Positions 1 to 8,752 of a DNA stretch of 64,000 nucleotides are shown piece by piece; the first letter of the stretch is position 1; each line of letters starts with the position of its first letter. The position numbers and the translations under genes were made by a program. The notes under the pieces were generated by a model. The model made no database searches. It was not told where the DNA came from and saw only the letters and a program-made list of their open reading frames with translations. Source of the DNA: CAYQNU01 sp964419055 (GTDB taxonomy: Bacteria; Bacteroidota; Bacteroidia; Flavobacteriales_D; Parvicellaceae); the NCBI GenBank assembly GCA_964419055.1, contig CAYQNU010000001.1, forward strand, positions 427,003-491,002, read 5' to 3'.

Positions 1-1
1 T

Positions 2-517
2 ATGATTGCAAAACTTCAAATGCCTGCCGGATCTAAAGGTAAATTTGTGCCTTCATCTTTTATTAAATATGATTATTTTGAAGTCATCAATGGAGATTTG
101 TTTTTGAGTGGACAAAACTATTTAATGAAAAACACTAACACAGGATTAACAGAAGTTAAACAAGACGCTGTTTTAATGCGCTTAAATGCTAAAGGTGAAT
201 TTGTTTCTTATTATGGAATGCCTTACGACAAACCATTAAAAAATTATGCGTTTTTAGGAAAAAGTGGAAACAAAGTACATTGGTTTGTTTTTGTTTCAAG
301 TAAAAAAGATGAGTATGTAAAACCTATTGCGCGTATGGCTTCTATTGATTTGTCAGCTAATACAATTGGTGCAATGACTACAATGGGAACAGGAGATAAA
401 ATTTCAATAAGCACATCAACACCTTTAATTAAAGGTCCAAAAGGTGAATTTGCAGCCATTTTTGGAACACAAGGTGATCGAGGAACTTTATATTTTGGAA
501 AGGTAATGTTAGATTAA
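2..517 (+). CDS. C-terminal part of an unknown protein (5'-truncated by window edge)
   Basis: An open frame enters from the left edge and ends at a TAA at 515-517, followed by a strong terminator. The ATG at position 2 is probably internal, because the frame is already open and no promoter or start context is visible. The 171 visible residues alternate short hydrophobic strands with Gly/Asn/Lys turns (for example KGPKGEFAAIFGTQGDRG), as in beta-propeller or beta-sandwich proteins. I recognise no family. It is likely the end of a larger exported protein, since the genes that follow also encode exported proteins. The function is unknown. Confidence 0.6.
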   Translation: MIAKLQMPAGSKGKFVPSSFIKYDYFEVINGDLFLSGQNYLMKNTNTGLTEVKQDAVLMRLNAKGEFVSYYGMPYDKPLKNYAFLGKSGNKVHWFVFVSSKKDEYVKPIARMASIDLSANTIGAMTTMGTGDKISISTSTPLIKGPKGEFAAIFGTQGDRGTLYFGKVMLD

Positions 518-530
518 TCATCAGCTATAT

Positions 531-570
531 AACGACTTATGAAAATTATACTTTTTCATAAGTCGTTTTT
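531..570 (+). terminator. Intrinsic terminator after the truncated first gene
   Basis: A perfect inverted repeat with 15-bp arms (531-545 AACGACTTATGAAAA, 553-567 TTTTCATAAGTCGTT) and a 7-nt loop runs into a T-rich tract. It lies 13 bp after the stop codon of the first gene and 15 bp before the next start, so it separates the two transcription units. Confidence 0.85.
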
Positions 571-582
571 ATTTCTTTATGT

Positions 583-1896
583 ATGAAAATTAAATGTTTA
601 CTGTTTTGTTTGATTCCAATACTTGGAACGGCTCAAATTGCCCCCCAAGGTTCTATGGGTTTTCAAGTGAACACTTTGGGAAGAGGATTTTTAATGGAGT
701 CTAAAAACTTTAGATACGGTTTGCTTTTTGCGCCAGAAAATGCAGATGCCAAATTGTTTAAGCACAATTTTGAAATTCGTTATGCTTTTCAACAAGAAAA
801 TTTATCTAAAGGAACCCGTTTCGCGGGCTTCAAAGGTTGGTCAGTTTATCCACAAATAGCTGGTGGCCTTACTCTTTTTTCAGAAGGAAATGCATTGGAC
901 AATAAACTATCCAAATCTTGGGGGTTGACGGCAACACCCAGTCTCAATTTTACACTACCATTTTGTGTTTTTGAATTGGGTGCACAAACCAATTTTTACT
1001 TCAAAAACAACACGAGTCAAGGAAAATTTAGTTTCATTCCCACGCTAAGTGTTCGTTTGGACGGTTTATTGGAAGTGTTGGATCCTGAATTAACCAATGC
1101 TGGTAATTATGGGAAATTTGTAACCACCAAAGTAGGTGAAACCAGAAGCACAACAGATAATGGCTATATGCGAACAACCACTGTTACCTCCTTCTACGAA
1201 ACCGAATACAAGACATTTAGTTATGTGTATAAATCCATCAATCCTTTTTCCGGTATAACACCACGATTTACCTATTCTGATGAAAAGTATGCTGGAAAAA
1301 CACAAATGTATGGTATTGGATATTATTATCGATTCAGCCAATTTATGCTTGACGGAATTTTGGAAACCGGCACACAAGGTTACGCATCTGAATTAACAAA
1401 GCCTGTATTTATACAAAAACCAAAAATAGAGGACAATCCAATCAACAAAGATTCTTCACAATTTAACGCAACTTCCAAACAAACCAGGATATTTGTTAGA
1501 ACGGGAATCGATGTGCACCATTTTTTAAAACGTTTGATATTGGGCGTTCCAGAATCGGTAAGTAGACCAACACCCTTAGTACGTGTAATGGGAGGGGGAG
1601 GAATTGGTTATGCTTTTACATCTGCACCCACTTACATAAATGAAGCGGCTAATTTGGCAAAAGACGAGCAAATGAACAGTATGCCCGATTTGTGGAGAAA
1701 TCCAATAAATGATGCACGCAGAACAGAAAACGGATTGCTATATCACGGATTTTTTTCATTTGAATTTGGTGTGGTATCTTTTGAAATGTCCTACACTTGG
1801 CTAGCTAAATCGCCTTTGAGTATGGGAGCAAGAAATTTTGTGATTTCTTATACACTTCCCTTGGTTCAATTGAATGAAAAAAGAAAAGAATTTTAA
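583..1896 (+). CDS. Exported protein of unknown function, possibly an outer-membrane beta-barrel
   Basis: The 437-aa product begins with a signal peptide (MKIKCLLFCLIPILGTAQ, cleavage after about residue 18). The mature part is rich in aromatic, alternating strands such as TQMYGIGYYYRFSQ and ends in hydrophobic strands (NFVISYTLPLVQL), which fits an outer-membrane beta-barrel. I recognise no named family. It is the first of three genes read rightward with gaps of 18 and 15 bp, so probably one operon of envelope proteins. It starts just after a terminator, so a promoter should lie in or just after that hairpin, but I see no good TAnnTTTG box. Confidence 0.7.
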   Translation: MKIKCLLFCLIPILGTAQIAPQGSMGFQVNTLGRGFLMESKNFRYGLLFAPENADAKLFKHNFEIRYAFQQENLSKGTRFAGFKGWSVYPQIAGGLTLFSEGNALDNKLSKSWGLTATPSLNFTLPFCVFELGAQTNFYFKNNTSQGKFSFIPTLSVRLDGLLEVLDPELTNAGNYGKFVTTKVGETRSTTDNGYMRTTTVTSFYETEYKTFSYVYKSINPFSGITPRFTYSDEKYAGKTQMYGIGYYYRFSQFMLDGILETGTQGYASELTKPVFIQKPKIEDNPINKDSSQFNATSKQTRIFVRTGIDVHHFLKRLILGVPESVSRPTPLVRVMGGGGIGYAFTSAPTYINEAANLAKDEQMNSMPDLWRNPINDARRTENGLLYHGFFSFEFGVVSFEMSYTWLAKSPLSMGARNFVISYTLPLVQLNEKRKEF

Positions 1897-1914
1897 TTTA
1901 TAACAACAATAAAG

Positions 1915-2733
1915 ATGAAAAAAGGAATTTTTTATAGCTTCTTATTTGTTGGTTGTTTTTCGTCAACAATTGCGCAATTTCAGTTTTTATATCCAAATAA
2001 GGAGTTTAAAAAAACGGGAGTAATGGCTTTTGCAAATGGAATAGGCGAAGTATCAAACGAACGCATCACAGCCGGTTTAAATGCTCAAGTAAAAGCACGT
2101 ATTCACAACATTGTTTTGGTAAATGCTGGTCTAAATAGATGGAGTGGAGGAACCTCAGATTTAAACACTACTGAAGCTGTAAATAATCTATATTTTAATG
2201 CTGCGGTACTTTTTGGTAAGAACGAAGAGTTTAAAGGTGGTATTTTTGTTGGATACAACGATGGTAATCGAAATAAAAAAGCAAAACAACTTTTTTTGAC
2301 CGATGCAGAAACGGGAGTTAAATATAATTATATGCGATATGAAGGATCCTCTAATGAGGATTTAAGCATTGCTTATAACGGTAAAATTCCCTATTACAAA
2401 GCTGGTTTAATGATGTATTCATCGCAACCCGAAGAAGGGACTTTGCAAGAATTCTATTTTTATTACTGCTGGACCAATATGCCTCAGCAACCTTACTATT
2501 ACTCACCAATTAGTTATTATGGTGTGAATGTGCCAATTGGATATAATATAGAAGGCCTTGCACACACCACCAAAGGTTTTGGCTTAGTATGGAATATGTA
2601 TTTCTTAAATGCACTTAACTTTGGCGTAGATGTAGGATTTAGACCAACTCAATATGTAAAAAGAGAATTGGAAGGAAAACCATTTAAAGAAGGGGTGTTT
2701 TTTAATATGACATTAGGTTTTAGAGTGTTTTAA
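1915..2733 (+). CDS. Exported protein of unknown function
   Basis: This 272-aa protein has a signal peptide (MKKGIFYSFLFVGCFSSTIAQ). The mature sequence is glycine- and tyrosine-rich with probable beta strands (GLMMYSSQPEEGTLQEFYFYY) and a final strand ending in F (FFNMTLGFRVF), a pattern common in outer-membrane barrels. I recognise no family. It lies 18 bp after the preceding exported protein and 15 bp before a lipoprotein gene, so the three are probably co-transcribed and may act together at the envelope; this is inferred from context only. Confidence 0.7.
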   Translation: MKKGIFYSFLFVGCFSSTIAQFQFLYPNKEFKKTGVMAFANGIGEVSNERITAGLNAQVKARIHNIVLVNAGLNRWSGGTSDLNTTEAVNNLYFNAAVLFGKNEEFKGGIFVGYNDGNRNKKAKQLFLTDAETGVKYNYMRYEGSSNEDLSIAYNGKIPYYKAGLMMYSSQPEEGTLQEFYFYYCWTNMPQQPYYYSPISYYGVNVPIGYNIEGLAHTTKGFGLVWNMYFLNALNFGVDVGFRPTQYVKRELEGKPFKEGVFFNMTLGFRVF

Positions 2734-2748
2734 TTAAAGTAAAGCAAA

Positions 2749-3546
2749 ATGAAAAAATTAGTTTACCTATTTTGTATTTCTATTCTGGTAGTATGCAGTT
2801 GTACAAAACAATCGCTCAAGTTAGATGATTACAGCGAAACACGTCACACTATTCGTTTCTATATGGAATTAAGCACCATCACAGAATGCATTGGTAATTA
2901 TTTTAACGGAAGCGAGGTGGCATTGTTTCAAACGAATGTAGATGCAGATTCAGCTACTTTAGATACCATTTATTTGCCCACAGGACCCTTTAATAATGAT
3001 GGTAGAGATCGAGTGGGAGATTTGCTGATTACGCATTATGGATTATCAATCGATACGGCTACTGTTTTCAATGTTTCAACTAATTATTACAGAGATAGTT
3101 TACGAGTAGAAGCCAATTTACAATATTTCAATACAAGTACTCCGGGCACGTATCGTTTTCAAGGTACATTATCCTTTACTTATTTAACAGGATTAGTAGC
3201 TACTTTTCAATTTAATATGAGTAACGTTTTTCTCGCTGGTAACTCCACTTTTCCTAAAGGCTATTACTACCTATATGGCGATTTTGAAGCTACTGATTCT
3301 GATGGGGCCACATTTTCTGCTGAGATTCAAACACCATTAAGAAGTTATGAATGCAATAATTACGGTACGGACAATGATTCCTATTACAAAAGAACCTATC
3401 TTGAAAACGGTATGGTTACGCTAACTACTTCTAAACAAGGGGCTGGCGAATTATGGTTCGGATATAACAATAGTTGCGATACCTATTGTGTGGTTTTGTG
3501 GAAAGAAAAAGATATTCAATTAAATATTGATATGGTGAATTATTAA
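2749..3546 (+). CDS. Putative lipoprotein of unknown function
   Basis: This 265-aa protein has a hydrophobic leader followed by a lipobox-like VCSC with the acceptor cysteine at residue 18, then TKQSLKLDD. The mature part is Asp/Asn/Tyr-rich with predicted strands, but I recognise no domain. It is the last gene of the three-gene operon (15-bp gap) and is followed at once by a convergent gene whose stop lies 5 bp away. A role as a surface or periplasmic lipoprotein partner of the two proteins before it is plausible but unproven. Confidence 0.7.
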   Translation: MKKLVYLFCISILVVCSCTKQSLKLDDYSETRHTIRFYMELSTITECIGNYFNGSEVALFQTNVDADSATLDTIYLPTGPFNNDGRDRVGDLLITHYGLSIDTATVFNVSTNYYRDSLRVEANLQYFNTSTPGTYRFQGTLSFTYLTGLVATFQFNMSNVFLAGNSTFPKGYYYLYGDFEATDSDGATFSAEIQTPLRSYECNNYGTDNDSYYKRTYLENGMVTLTTSKQGAGELWFGYNNSCDTYCVVLWKEKDIQLNIDMVNY

Positions 3547-3551
3547 TTTTT

Positions 3552-4727
3552 TCATCTTCTTATAATAACGAGTTTTTTTATTTCCTCTTCACCAGTTTTG
3601 AATTTTATGTGAAGCAGATAGCAGCCAATATCTATACTAGAATCTATCAATTGGTATGGAGTATGGAGTTCATTTTGATAAACTAATTTTCCAAGAAGGT
3701 TGTAAATAGAAAGAGATGAAACAATTTGTTCACCTTTAACGTGCAACGCAAAAATCCCTGTACTCGGATTGGGATAGAGCAAAACCGAAGGCGAAATTTC
3801 GGCTAGTTCTTCACAATACGTTTGATGCGTATTTAACCGCTGAAAAGCGTCATCCAATCCTGTTACTATATGAGCGCAATGATCAACGGTAAAATGGGCA
3901 ACGCCCCTTTTGGCTTCAAATGGAAAGTCGGAAAGCTGATTCCAACTATCTGTTTGAGGATTATATTGCCAACACTCATTTGTAAAAACACCGTTTTCAT
4001 CTTGTCCGGTTACTACATAACCCATTTCTCCAATAGCAAAAGCAGTGGCATACGTTCTTACAGCCCCTGGAAAAGAAGCTAAAGCTTTCCATTCATTGGT
4101 AATAGGATTATAGCTATAAAAATCAGAGTAATAAGTAGTAGATAATGACTTTCCCAATCCTACATAACCCATTCCATTAATCGAAAATGCCACCGATTCA
4201 TGACAAGCTTTTGGATAAGGTGAAATAGCATTCCAGCTGTTAGTGGCGGCATGATAACAATACCAATCGTTAAAGTCAGAAGTTAGGGTGCGCCCACCTC
4301 CACAATAGCCATAGTTGCCAATCGAAAAACTAGCTGCTTGCAGTCGAGCAACACCGGGAAAATGTGGTTGGATAGTCCATTGATTGGTCATGGGATCATA
4401 ACATTGCATTTCGTTGAGCAGCGAATCATTGGGAGCAACTCCCGTGAGTACACAACCTTTTTGGTTCAACGAAAAAGAACACGCATATTGTCTTTCAATA
4501 CCCAACAGCGAAGCAATGGGTGACCATTGATTATTTTGAAATTGGTAAAAATCACTTCGGTATTGAAAACCAGCATCTCTTCCTGTGCCCACATATCCAA
4601 TAGAATCAATACTAAATCCCACGGCATCATCCCGTTCGCCACCTAAATAGAAAGGCGCAGATTGCCATGTTTGAGCAGTAAGTTTAAAGCACTCGACTAA
4701 AAAAAATAAAAGAAGGAATTTTTTCAT
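3552..4727 (-). CDS. Kelch-repeat protein with T9SS type A sorting domain
   Basis: The 391-aa product has a signal peptide (MKKFLLLFFLVECFKLTAQ), then about six Kelch-type blades recognisable by repeated GYVGTG / GYCGGG / GYVGLG / GYVVTG followed by a W about 20 residues later (NNQWSPIA, TNSWNAIS, TNEWKALA, TDSWNQLS). The last 75 or so residues form a Por secretion tail: LLYPNPSTGIF, SIYNLLGKLVYQ, GCYLLHIKF and a basic end. It is therefore expected to be exported by the type IX system and anchored or released at the surface. Ligand or substrate is unknown. It is transcribed alone. Confidence 0.88.
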   Translation of the reverse strand: MKKFLLLFFLVECFKLTAQTWQSAPFYLGGERDDAVGFSIDSIGYVGTGRDAGFQYRSDFYQFQNNQWSPIASLLGIERQYACSFSLNQKGCVLTGVAPNDSLLNEMQCYDPMTNQWTIQPHFPGVARLQAASFSIGNYGYCGGGRTLTSDFNDWYCYHAATNSWNAISPYPKACHESVAFSINGMGYVGLGKSLSTTYYSDFYSYNPITNEWKALASFPGAVRTYATAFAIGEMGYVVTGQDENGVFTNECWQYNPQTDSWNQLSDFPFEAKRGVAHFTVDHCAHIVTGLDDAFQRLNTHQTYCEELAEISPSVLLYPNPSTGIFALHVKGEQIVSSLSIYNLLGKLVYQNELHTPYQLIDSSIDIGCYLLHIKFKTGEEEIKKLVIIRR

Positions 4728-4791
4728 GCTTGAGCACTAACGCAAGAAAAGATATTTTAGTTTATTTAAAAATAGATAGAATAAAATTAAC

Positions 4792-4799
4792 TACGTTTG
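4792..4799 (+). promoter_or_regulatory. Promoter -7 element of the HAD phosphatase gene
   Basis: TACGTTTG matches the Bacteroidota -7 consensus TAnnTTTG. Transcription would start near 4806, giving a leader of about 20 nt before the ATG at 4825. No strong -33 TTTG is visible; TTTATTTA lies at about the right distance. Confidence 0.5.
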
Positions 4800-4824
4800 T
4801 TTAAAATTAATATCAGAAGATAAT

Positions 4825-5484
4825 ATGCTTACCTCTATAACACATATTTTTGATATGGATGGATTGCTTATCGATTCAGAACCCTTTTGGCGAAAGTCAG
4901 AAGTACAGGTTTTTAATCATTATGGAATTCCATTTACTGAAGATATGTGCAGACAAACGGTTGGAATGCGTATTGATGAGGTGGTAATGTATTGGTCTAA
5001 AGAATATCCCTTTATTGGTGATAAAATTGAACAAATTAGTAACGAAATTCAAGATGAATTAATTGCATTGGTTAAAAGTGAAGGTAAGGCGCTGAGTGGG
5101 GTTTATAACACACTGGAAACGATAAAAATTCATCAACGAAAATGTGCATTAGCCTCTTCTTCCAGTATGCGAATAATTAATGAAGTAGTTGAAGCGTTGA
5201 ATTTTCGTGACTATTTTCAGGTAATTCATTCTGCAGAGTTCGAAAAACAAGGAAAACCGCATCCGGATGTATTTCTTTCAACGGCCAAAATGCTTCAAAG
5301 CAAGCCACAAGATTGCATAGTTTATGAAGATAGTAAAAATGGTATGTTAGCCGGAATTAACGCAGGTATGAAAGTAGTATTAATTCCTGAATTTCCAAAT
5401 GCTCATTTCGATTGGTTTCAGCGAGCTCATCTAAAATTAAATTCTATGGAGGAGTTTAACTTTGAGGAAATAGAAAGGTTGTGA
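4825..5484 (+). CDS. hxpB: HAD-family sugar-phosphatase (HxpB/YniC-like)
   Basis: This is a 219-aa HAD phosphohydrolase with motif I DMDGLLIDSEPFW near residue 10, where the two Asp residues are the nucleophile and the acid/base. Motif II is ASSSSMRI, the motif III lysine lies in KQGKPHP, and motif IV is VYEDSKNGMLAG. The helical cap after motif I (GMRIDEVVMYW) and overall length resemble E. coli YniC/HxpB, a 2-deoxyglucose-6-phosphate/hexitol-phosphate phosphatase; beta-phosphoglucomutase is the main alternative. It probably dephosphorylates stray sugar phosphates in the cytoplasm. It stands alone with its own -7 box. The fold is sure, the exact substrate is not. Confidence 0.82.
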   Translation: MLTSITHIFDMDGLLIDSEPFWRKSEVQVFNHYGIPFTEDMCRQTVGMRIDEVVMYWSKEYPFIGDKIEQISNEIQDELIALVKSEGKALSGVYNTLETIKIHQRKCALASSSSMRIINEVVEALNFRDYFQVIHSAEFEKQGKPHPDVFLSTAKMLQSKPQDCIVYEDSKNGMLAGINAGMKVVLIPEFPNAHFDWFQRAHLKLNSMEEFNFEEIERL

Positions 5485-5594
5485 AACTGATATAATGGAA
5501 TGTCTTTTAATTAACTCTTTAGTCTTCTAGTCTGTTATCCTCAAATCTAAAATCGTAAATCTACCATCTAAAATTCAAAACCTCAAACCAATCC

Positions 5595-7703
5595 TTACTT
5601 GCTCTCCATGTTAAAGCCTTCACCAACCACTTTAAAGGCTGTTCTTCGATTGCGTTGATGATAATCATCTTGTTTCACCTTGTCTTTTTCAGCAACAATA
5701 AATTTTTCGCTTAAAATGACATTTTTTCCATTTTTATCCAAAACAGGTTCTTTCTTTTCGTCTTTTAGAATATTTGGATCGCTTTCTCCATACCCTTTCG
5801 CCACCAATCGATCAGCAGGAATTCCTTTGGAAATTAAATAATCAACACACGATTTTGCTCTTCTTTGGGAAAGATCTTGATTGTATTTATCGCTCCCTCT
5901 AAAATCAGTGTGTGAGTTTATTTCTACAATTAAGTTATCATTTATCATCAAGAAGTCATACAGTTTATCCAAAACAGCCATACTTGCAGGTCTCAAAGCA
6001 TCTGAGTTATAATCGTATTCAATACCATCAATTTCAATTTCTCGAGTTGGGATTTGTTGAAGTGTGAAATCTTGTATTAAAGTTGTTGTTTCCGTTATGT
6101 TTCGCGTGTCTACGTTAGCGGCATCAGCAAAATAGCCTTGTTTGGTTGCTTTTACAAATATTTCTAAATCTTGTTGTAATTCTAATTCATAAAAACCTTC
6201 TGCATCGGTTTGAATAGTAAAGGGCTCAAATGAAAAGCGAACATCTTTAAAAGTAATGTTTGCATTAGGGATGGTCTCTTCGGTTTTTCCATCAAAAACA
6301 TACCCCTCGAGCATAATTTTAATGGGTTCGTTTTTCAACTCATAAATTTTATAGCAATGACCAGTTGGACAATCTTCTCTATCGCTGGTCATAAAACCTC
6401 TTTTCAAGTATTTGTCCCAAATCATATAAGCATCATCTTTGCTCGAATTAAAGGGTAACCCCATATTCACGGGATCTTTGTACATGTCTAAATCAACTTC
6501 GTGGGTACTTTTAAAAACATCTAAACCACCAGTAGTATTGTGTCCATTTGAACTAAAAAACAAGGTAGTAGAGTATTGATGATAAAAAGGTGTAACTTCA
6601 TCGTAAGGCGAGTTAACGGGAGCGCCCAAATTTTCAGCATCTCCAACGGGCATACCTGACTCATCAATTTGTATTTTCCAAATATCAAAACCACCTTTGC
6701 CTCCTGGTCGGTTTGATACAAAAAATAACGTTGTTCCATCCATAGATACGAATGGGTGTATGGTTTTATAGCCAGGTACATTAACAGATGCAGGTAATTT
6801 TAATGCTTCGAAGAATTTTAAGTCAATCATTCTGGCCAAATAGATGTTTTGTTCATCTCTTTTTTCATCTGACCAACGGGTAAAATACATTACATTGCCA
6901 TTATTAAAACAGCCTGCAGCTTCATTTTGAGCCGTATTTACAGGTCTTCCAAAATTATTGGCGGTTCCCCATTGTTCTTCATCAATTTTTTCTGTGTAAT
7001 ATAAATCACTCAAAAATTCAGAATTTTGTTTTACAGGATCTAAAATTACTCCGCCTTTGCGTGCACTAGAAAAAATCAAACGTTCTTCATATCCCCAATA
7101 CATTGCAGCAAATGAAGAAGTTCCTTTATTAAAAACAGCTGTGTCGGCTAACCAAACTTCAGCGTCTTTTTTCACATTTTTTGGATCTTGAGCATAAAAG
7201 CAACCGGTAAGATTAACTTGAGCTTTTTTCATTAATGAATCTATTTTGACATCATTCTTAATGAATTTTTCAAAATTACCCATTGCCGAAGTATAATCTT
7301 TAACATTCATTTGAGCTTCTGCCAAATAAAAAATATCTTCTGGGTAATAAGTACTTTCGGCTGTGATTTTAAAATGCTCTGCAGCGTGATTATAGTCATA
7401 TGTTTTTTTATAACACATAGCTATTTGATGATTGATGTATTCCAATAAAGGCACTTTTTTAGTAGTGTCGGCATCAACTAACTTTTCTGCTTTTAATTTT
7501 TGATTGGTAATAGCGATTTCATAAGGATATACTCTTTCTGAAAGTCCTAATGAATCGTCTAATACTTTAAGATAATTGACTAACGCTGATTTGTAATCTG
7601 CCTTGCCATAATACTCATCGGCTTGGTGTTGCCACATTTTTTTAGATTGCGACAAACCAATTGTTGTACTAAATATAAAAAGTAAGAATAGTAATGTTCT
7701 CAT
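5595..7703 (-). CDS. OmpA-family protein with TPR-like N-terminus and PD40 repeats
   Basis: The start is set at the ATG at 7703, since the longer frame would begin at a TTG and place nine residues before a good signal peptide (MRTLLFLLFIFSTTIGLSQS). The 702-aa protein then has TPR-like helices (about 20-170), WD40-like PD40 segments (GTTLFFVSNRPGGKGGFDIW, about 200-440), a CarboxypepD_reg-like strand domain (EGYVFDGKTEETIPNANITF) and a C-terminal OmpA domain (INSHTDFRGS, LSQRRAKSCVDYL) that should bind peptidoglycan. Proteins of this build sit beside PorP/SprF genes in Bacteroidota. As last gene of the adhesin operon it probably anchors the outer-membrane complex to the cell wall. Confidence 0.88.
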   Translation of the reverse strand: MRTLLFLLFIFSTTIGLSQSKKMWQHQADEYYGKADYKSALVNYLKVLDDSLGLSERVYPYEIAITNQKLKAEKLVDADTTKKVPLLEYINHQIAMCYKKTYDYNHAAEHFKITAESTYYPEDIFYLAEAQMNVKDYTSAMGNFEKFIKNDVKIDSLMKKAQVNLTGCFYAQDPKNVKKDAEVWLADTAVFNKGTSSFAAMYWGYEERLIFSSARKGGVILDPVKQNSEFLSDLYYTEKIDEEQWGTANNFGRPVNTAQNEAAGCFNNGNVMYFTRWSDEKRDEQNIYLARMIDLKFFEALKLPASVNVPGYKTIHPFVSMDGTTLFFVSNRPGGKGGFDIWKIQIDESGMPVGDAENLGAPVNSPYDEVTPFYHQYSTTLFFSSNGHNTTGGLDVFKSTHEVDLDMYKDPVNMGLPFNSSKDDAYMIWDKYLKRGFMTSDREDCPTGHCYKIYELKNEPIKIMLEGYVFDGKTEETIPNANITFKDVRFSFEPFTIQTDAEGFYELELQQDLEIFVKATKQGYFADAANVDTRNITETTTLIQDFTLQQIPTREIEIDGIEYDYNSDALRPASMAVLDKLYDFLMINDNLIVEINSHTDFRGSDKYNQDLSQRRAKSCVDYLISKGIPADRLVAKGYGESDPNILKDEKKEPVLDKNGKNVILSEKFIVAEKDKVKQDDYHQRNRRTAFKVVGEGFNMESK

Positions 7704-7740
7704 AAATAAGGTTATAGTGTATATAAGCAACAGCTCACAA

Positions 7741-8745
7741 TTAAATTCTAGGACAAATTTTCTCAGCTAAAGGTTTTGGTTTCTGTTTCATGTAGGTGAA
7801 AGAGATTTCAAAACCTCCTCTACCAGTTGTTGATGGTGCTAAAGAAGAAGTATTAATATCGTATCCAATTTTGGCAATGTAATTATCTCTTCTAGCACCT
7901 AAGGTTAAAATCATCGCATCGGCATTTCGGTAAATAACTCCACCTAGTAGATATAATTCCGAACCTTTTAGAAAGAAGCCTGCATCCAAGGCAAACGTTT
8001 GCTCTTTAAAAGTAGCCTGATTCATTATTAATGCTTTTGGTAATAAATAAAATAATTCCGTGACATTGATGCGTGTTCCAATATGCGTAAAAACTCGAAG
8101 GGGAAGATTATTCGAACCTTCAAAAAATGTTTCTTTTGGTTGAATTAAGTTAAAAGCTGAAATTCCAACGAAGGGATTTAATTTACTTTGTTGTTTGGCA
8201 TAATAATACATCGCACCCGCATTAGTCACCGGAACATATATGGCATTTCCAGCAAATGATTCACCCGAATTTAATCCATTATCAAATCCCCCTCCATTGG
8301 TGGTTACATATTGATTATTAAAAGTATGTAATTGATATTCAATTGATTTTTGAGTAACACCACCTTGAATTCCAAAACTCAAATTATGTGCTTTGTTGCC
8401 ATCTAAAGGAACGGTATACGCCACAGAACCCACTGCTTGTAAAGCATTATAATTACCTATACCAGCTCTAAAGTTGGAAATTTGCGCTCCAAATCCCCAT
8501 TTTTTGTAGGGCAAATCAAAGCTTACCAATCCAGTGGTATACGGTTTAAAGTTGACAGCCTTCCATTGTGTTCTGTAATGCATATGTACACGCCATTCAC
8601 CTTCAAAAACACCCGTCATCGAAGAATTAAGGAATAAAGGCGCTGCATCATACATGGATAAATGAAAATCTTGAGCTTTCGCATTTTTACATGCAAGCAA
8701 TACTAAAGTTGCTATGATTAATATTTTTGTCATACTATTTTTCAC
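7741..8745 (-). CDS. PorP/SprF family type IX secretion outer-membrane protein
   Basis: This 334-aa protein has a signal peptide (ILIIATLVLLACKNAKAQ) followed by the family's usual opening (FHLSMYDAAPLFLNSSMTG) and HYRTQWKAVNFKPYTT, which matches the conserved YRNQW region of PorP/SprF. The rest is a beta-barrel ending in a strand (GGFEISFTYM). SprF of Flavobacterium johnsoniae is needed to put the adhesin SprB on the surface. Here the gene follows a giant CHU_C adhesin by 7 bp, so it is probably the partner that anchors that adhesin. A second, diverged copy lies at 12531-13514. Confidence 0.9.
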   Translation of the reverse strand: MKNSMTKILIIATLVLLACKNAKAQDFHLSMYDAAPLFLNSSMTGVFEGEWRVHMHYRTQWKAVNFKPYTTGLVSFDLPYKKWGFGAQISNFRAGIGNYNALQAVGSVAYTVPLDGNKAHNLSFGIQGGVTQKSIEYQLHTFNNQYVTTNGGGFDNGLNSGESFAGNAIYVPVTNAGAMYYYAKQQSKLNPFVGISAFNLIQPKETFFEGSNNLPLRVFTHIGTRINVTELFYLLPKALIMNQATFKEQTFALDAGFFLKGSELYLLGGVIYRNADAMILTLGARRDNYIAKIGYDINTSSLAPSTTGRGGFEISFTYMKQKPKPLAEKICPRI

Positions 8746-8752
8746 GTTTGAA

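Noticed and set aside
633..646. C6 run near the start of the exported gene at 583 as a phase switch
   Set aside because: Six C is short, and one other C6 run (near 40768) occurs in an ordinary gene, so it is likely chance.
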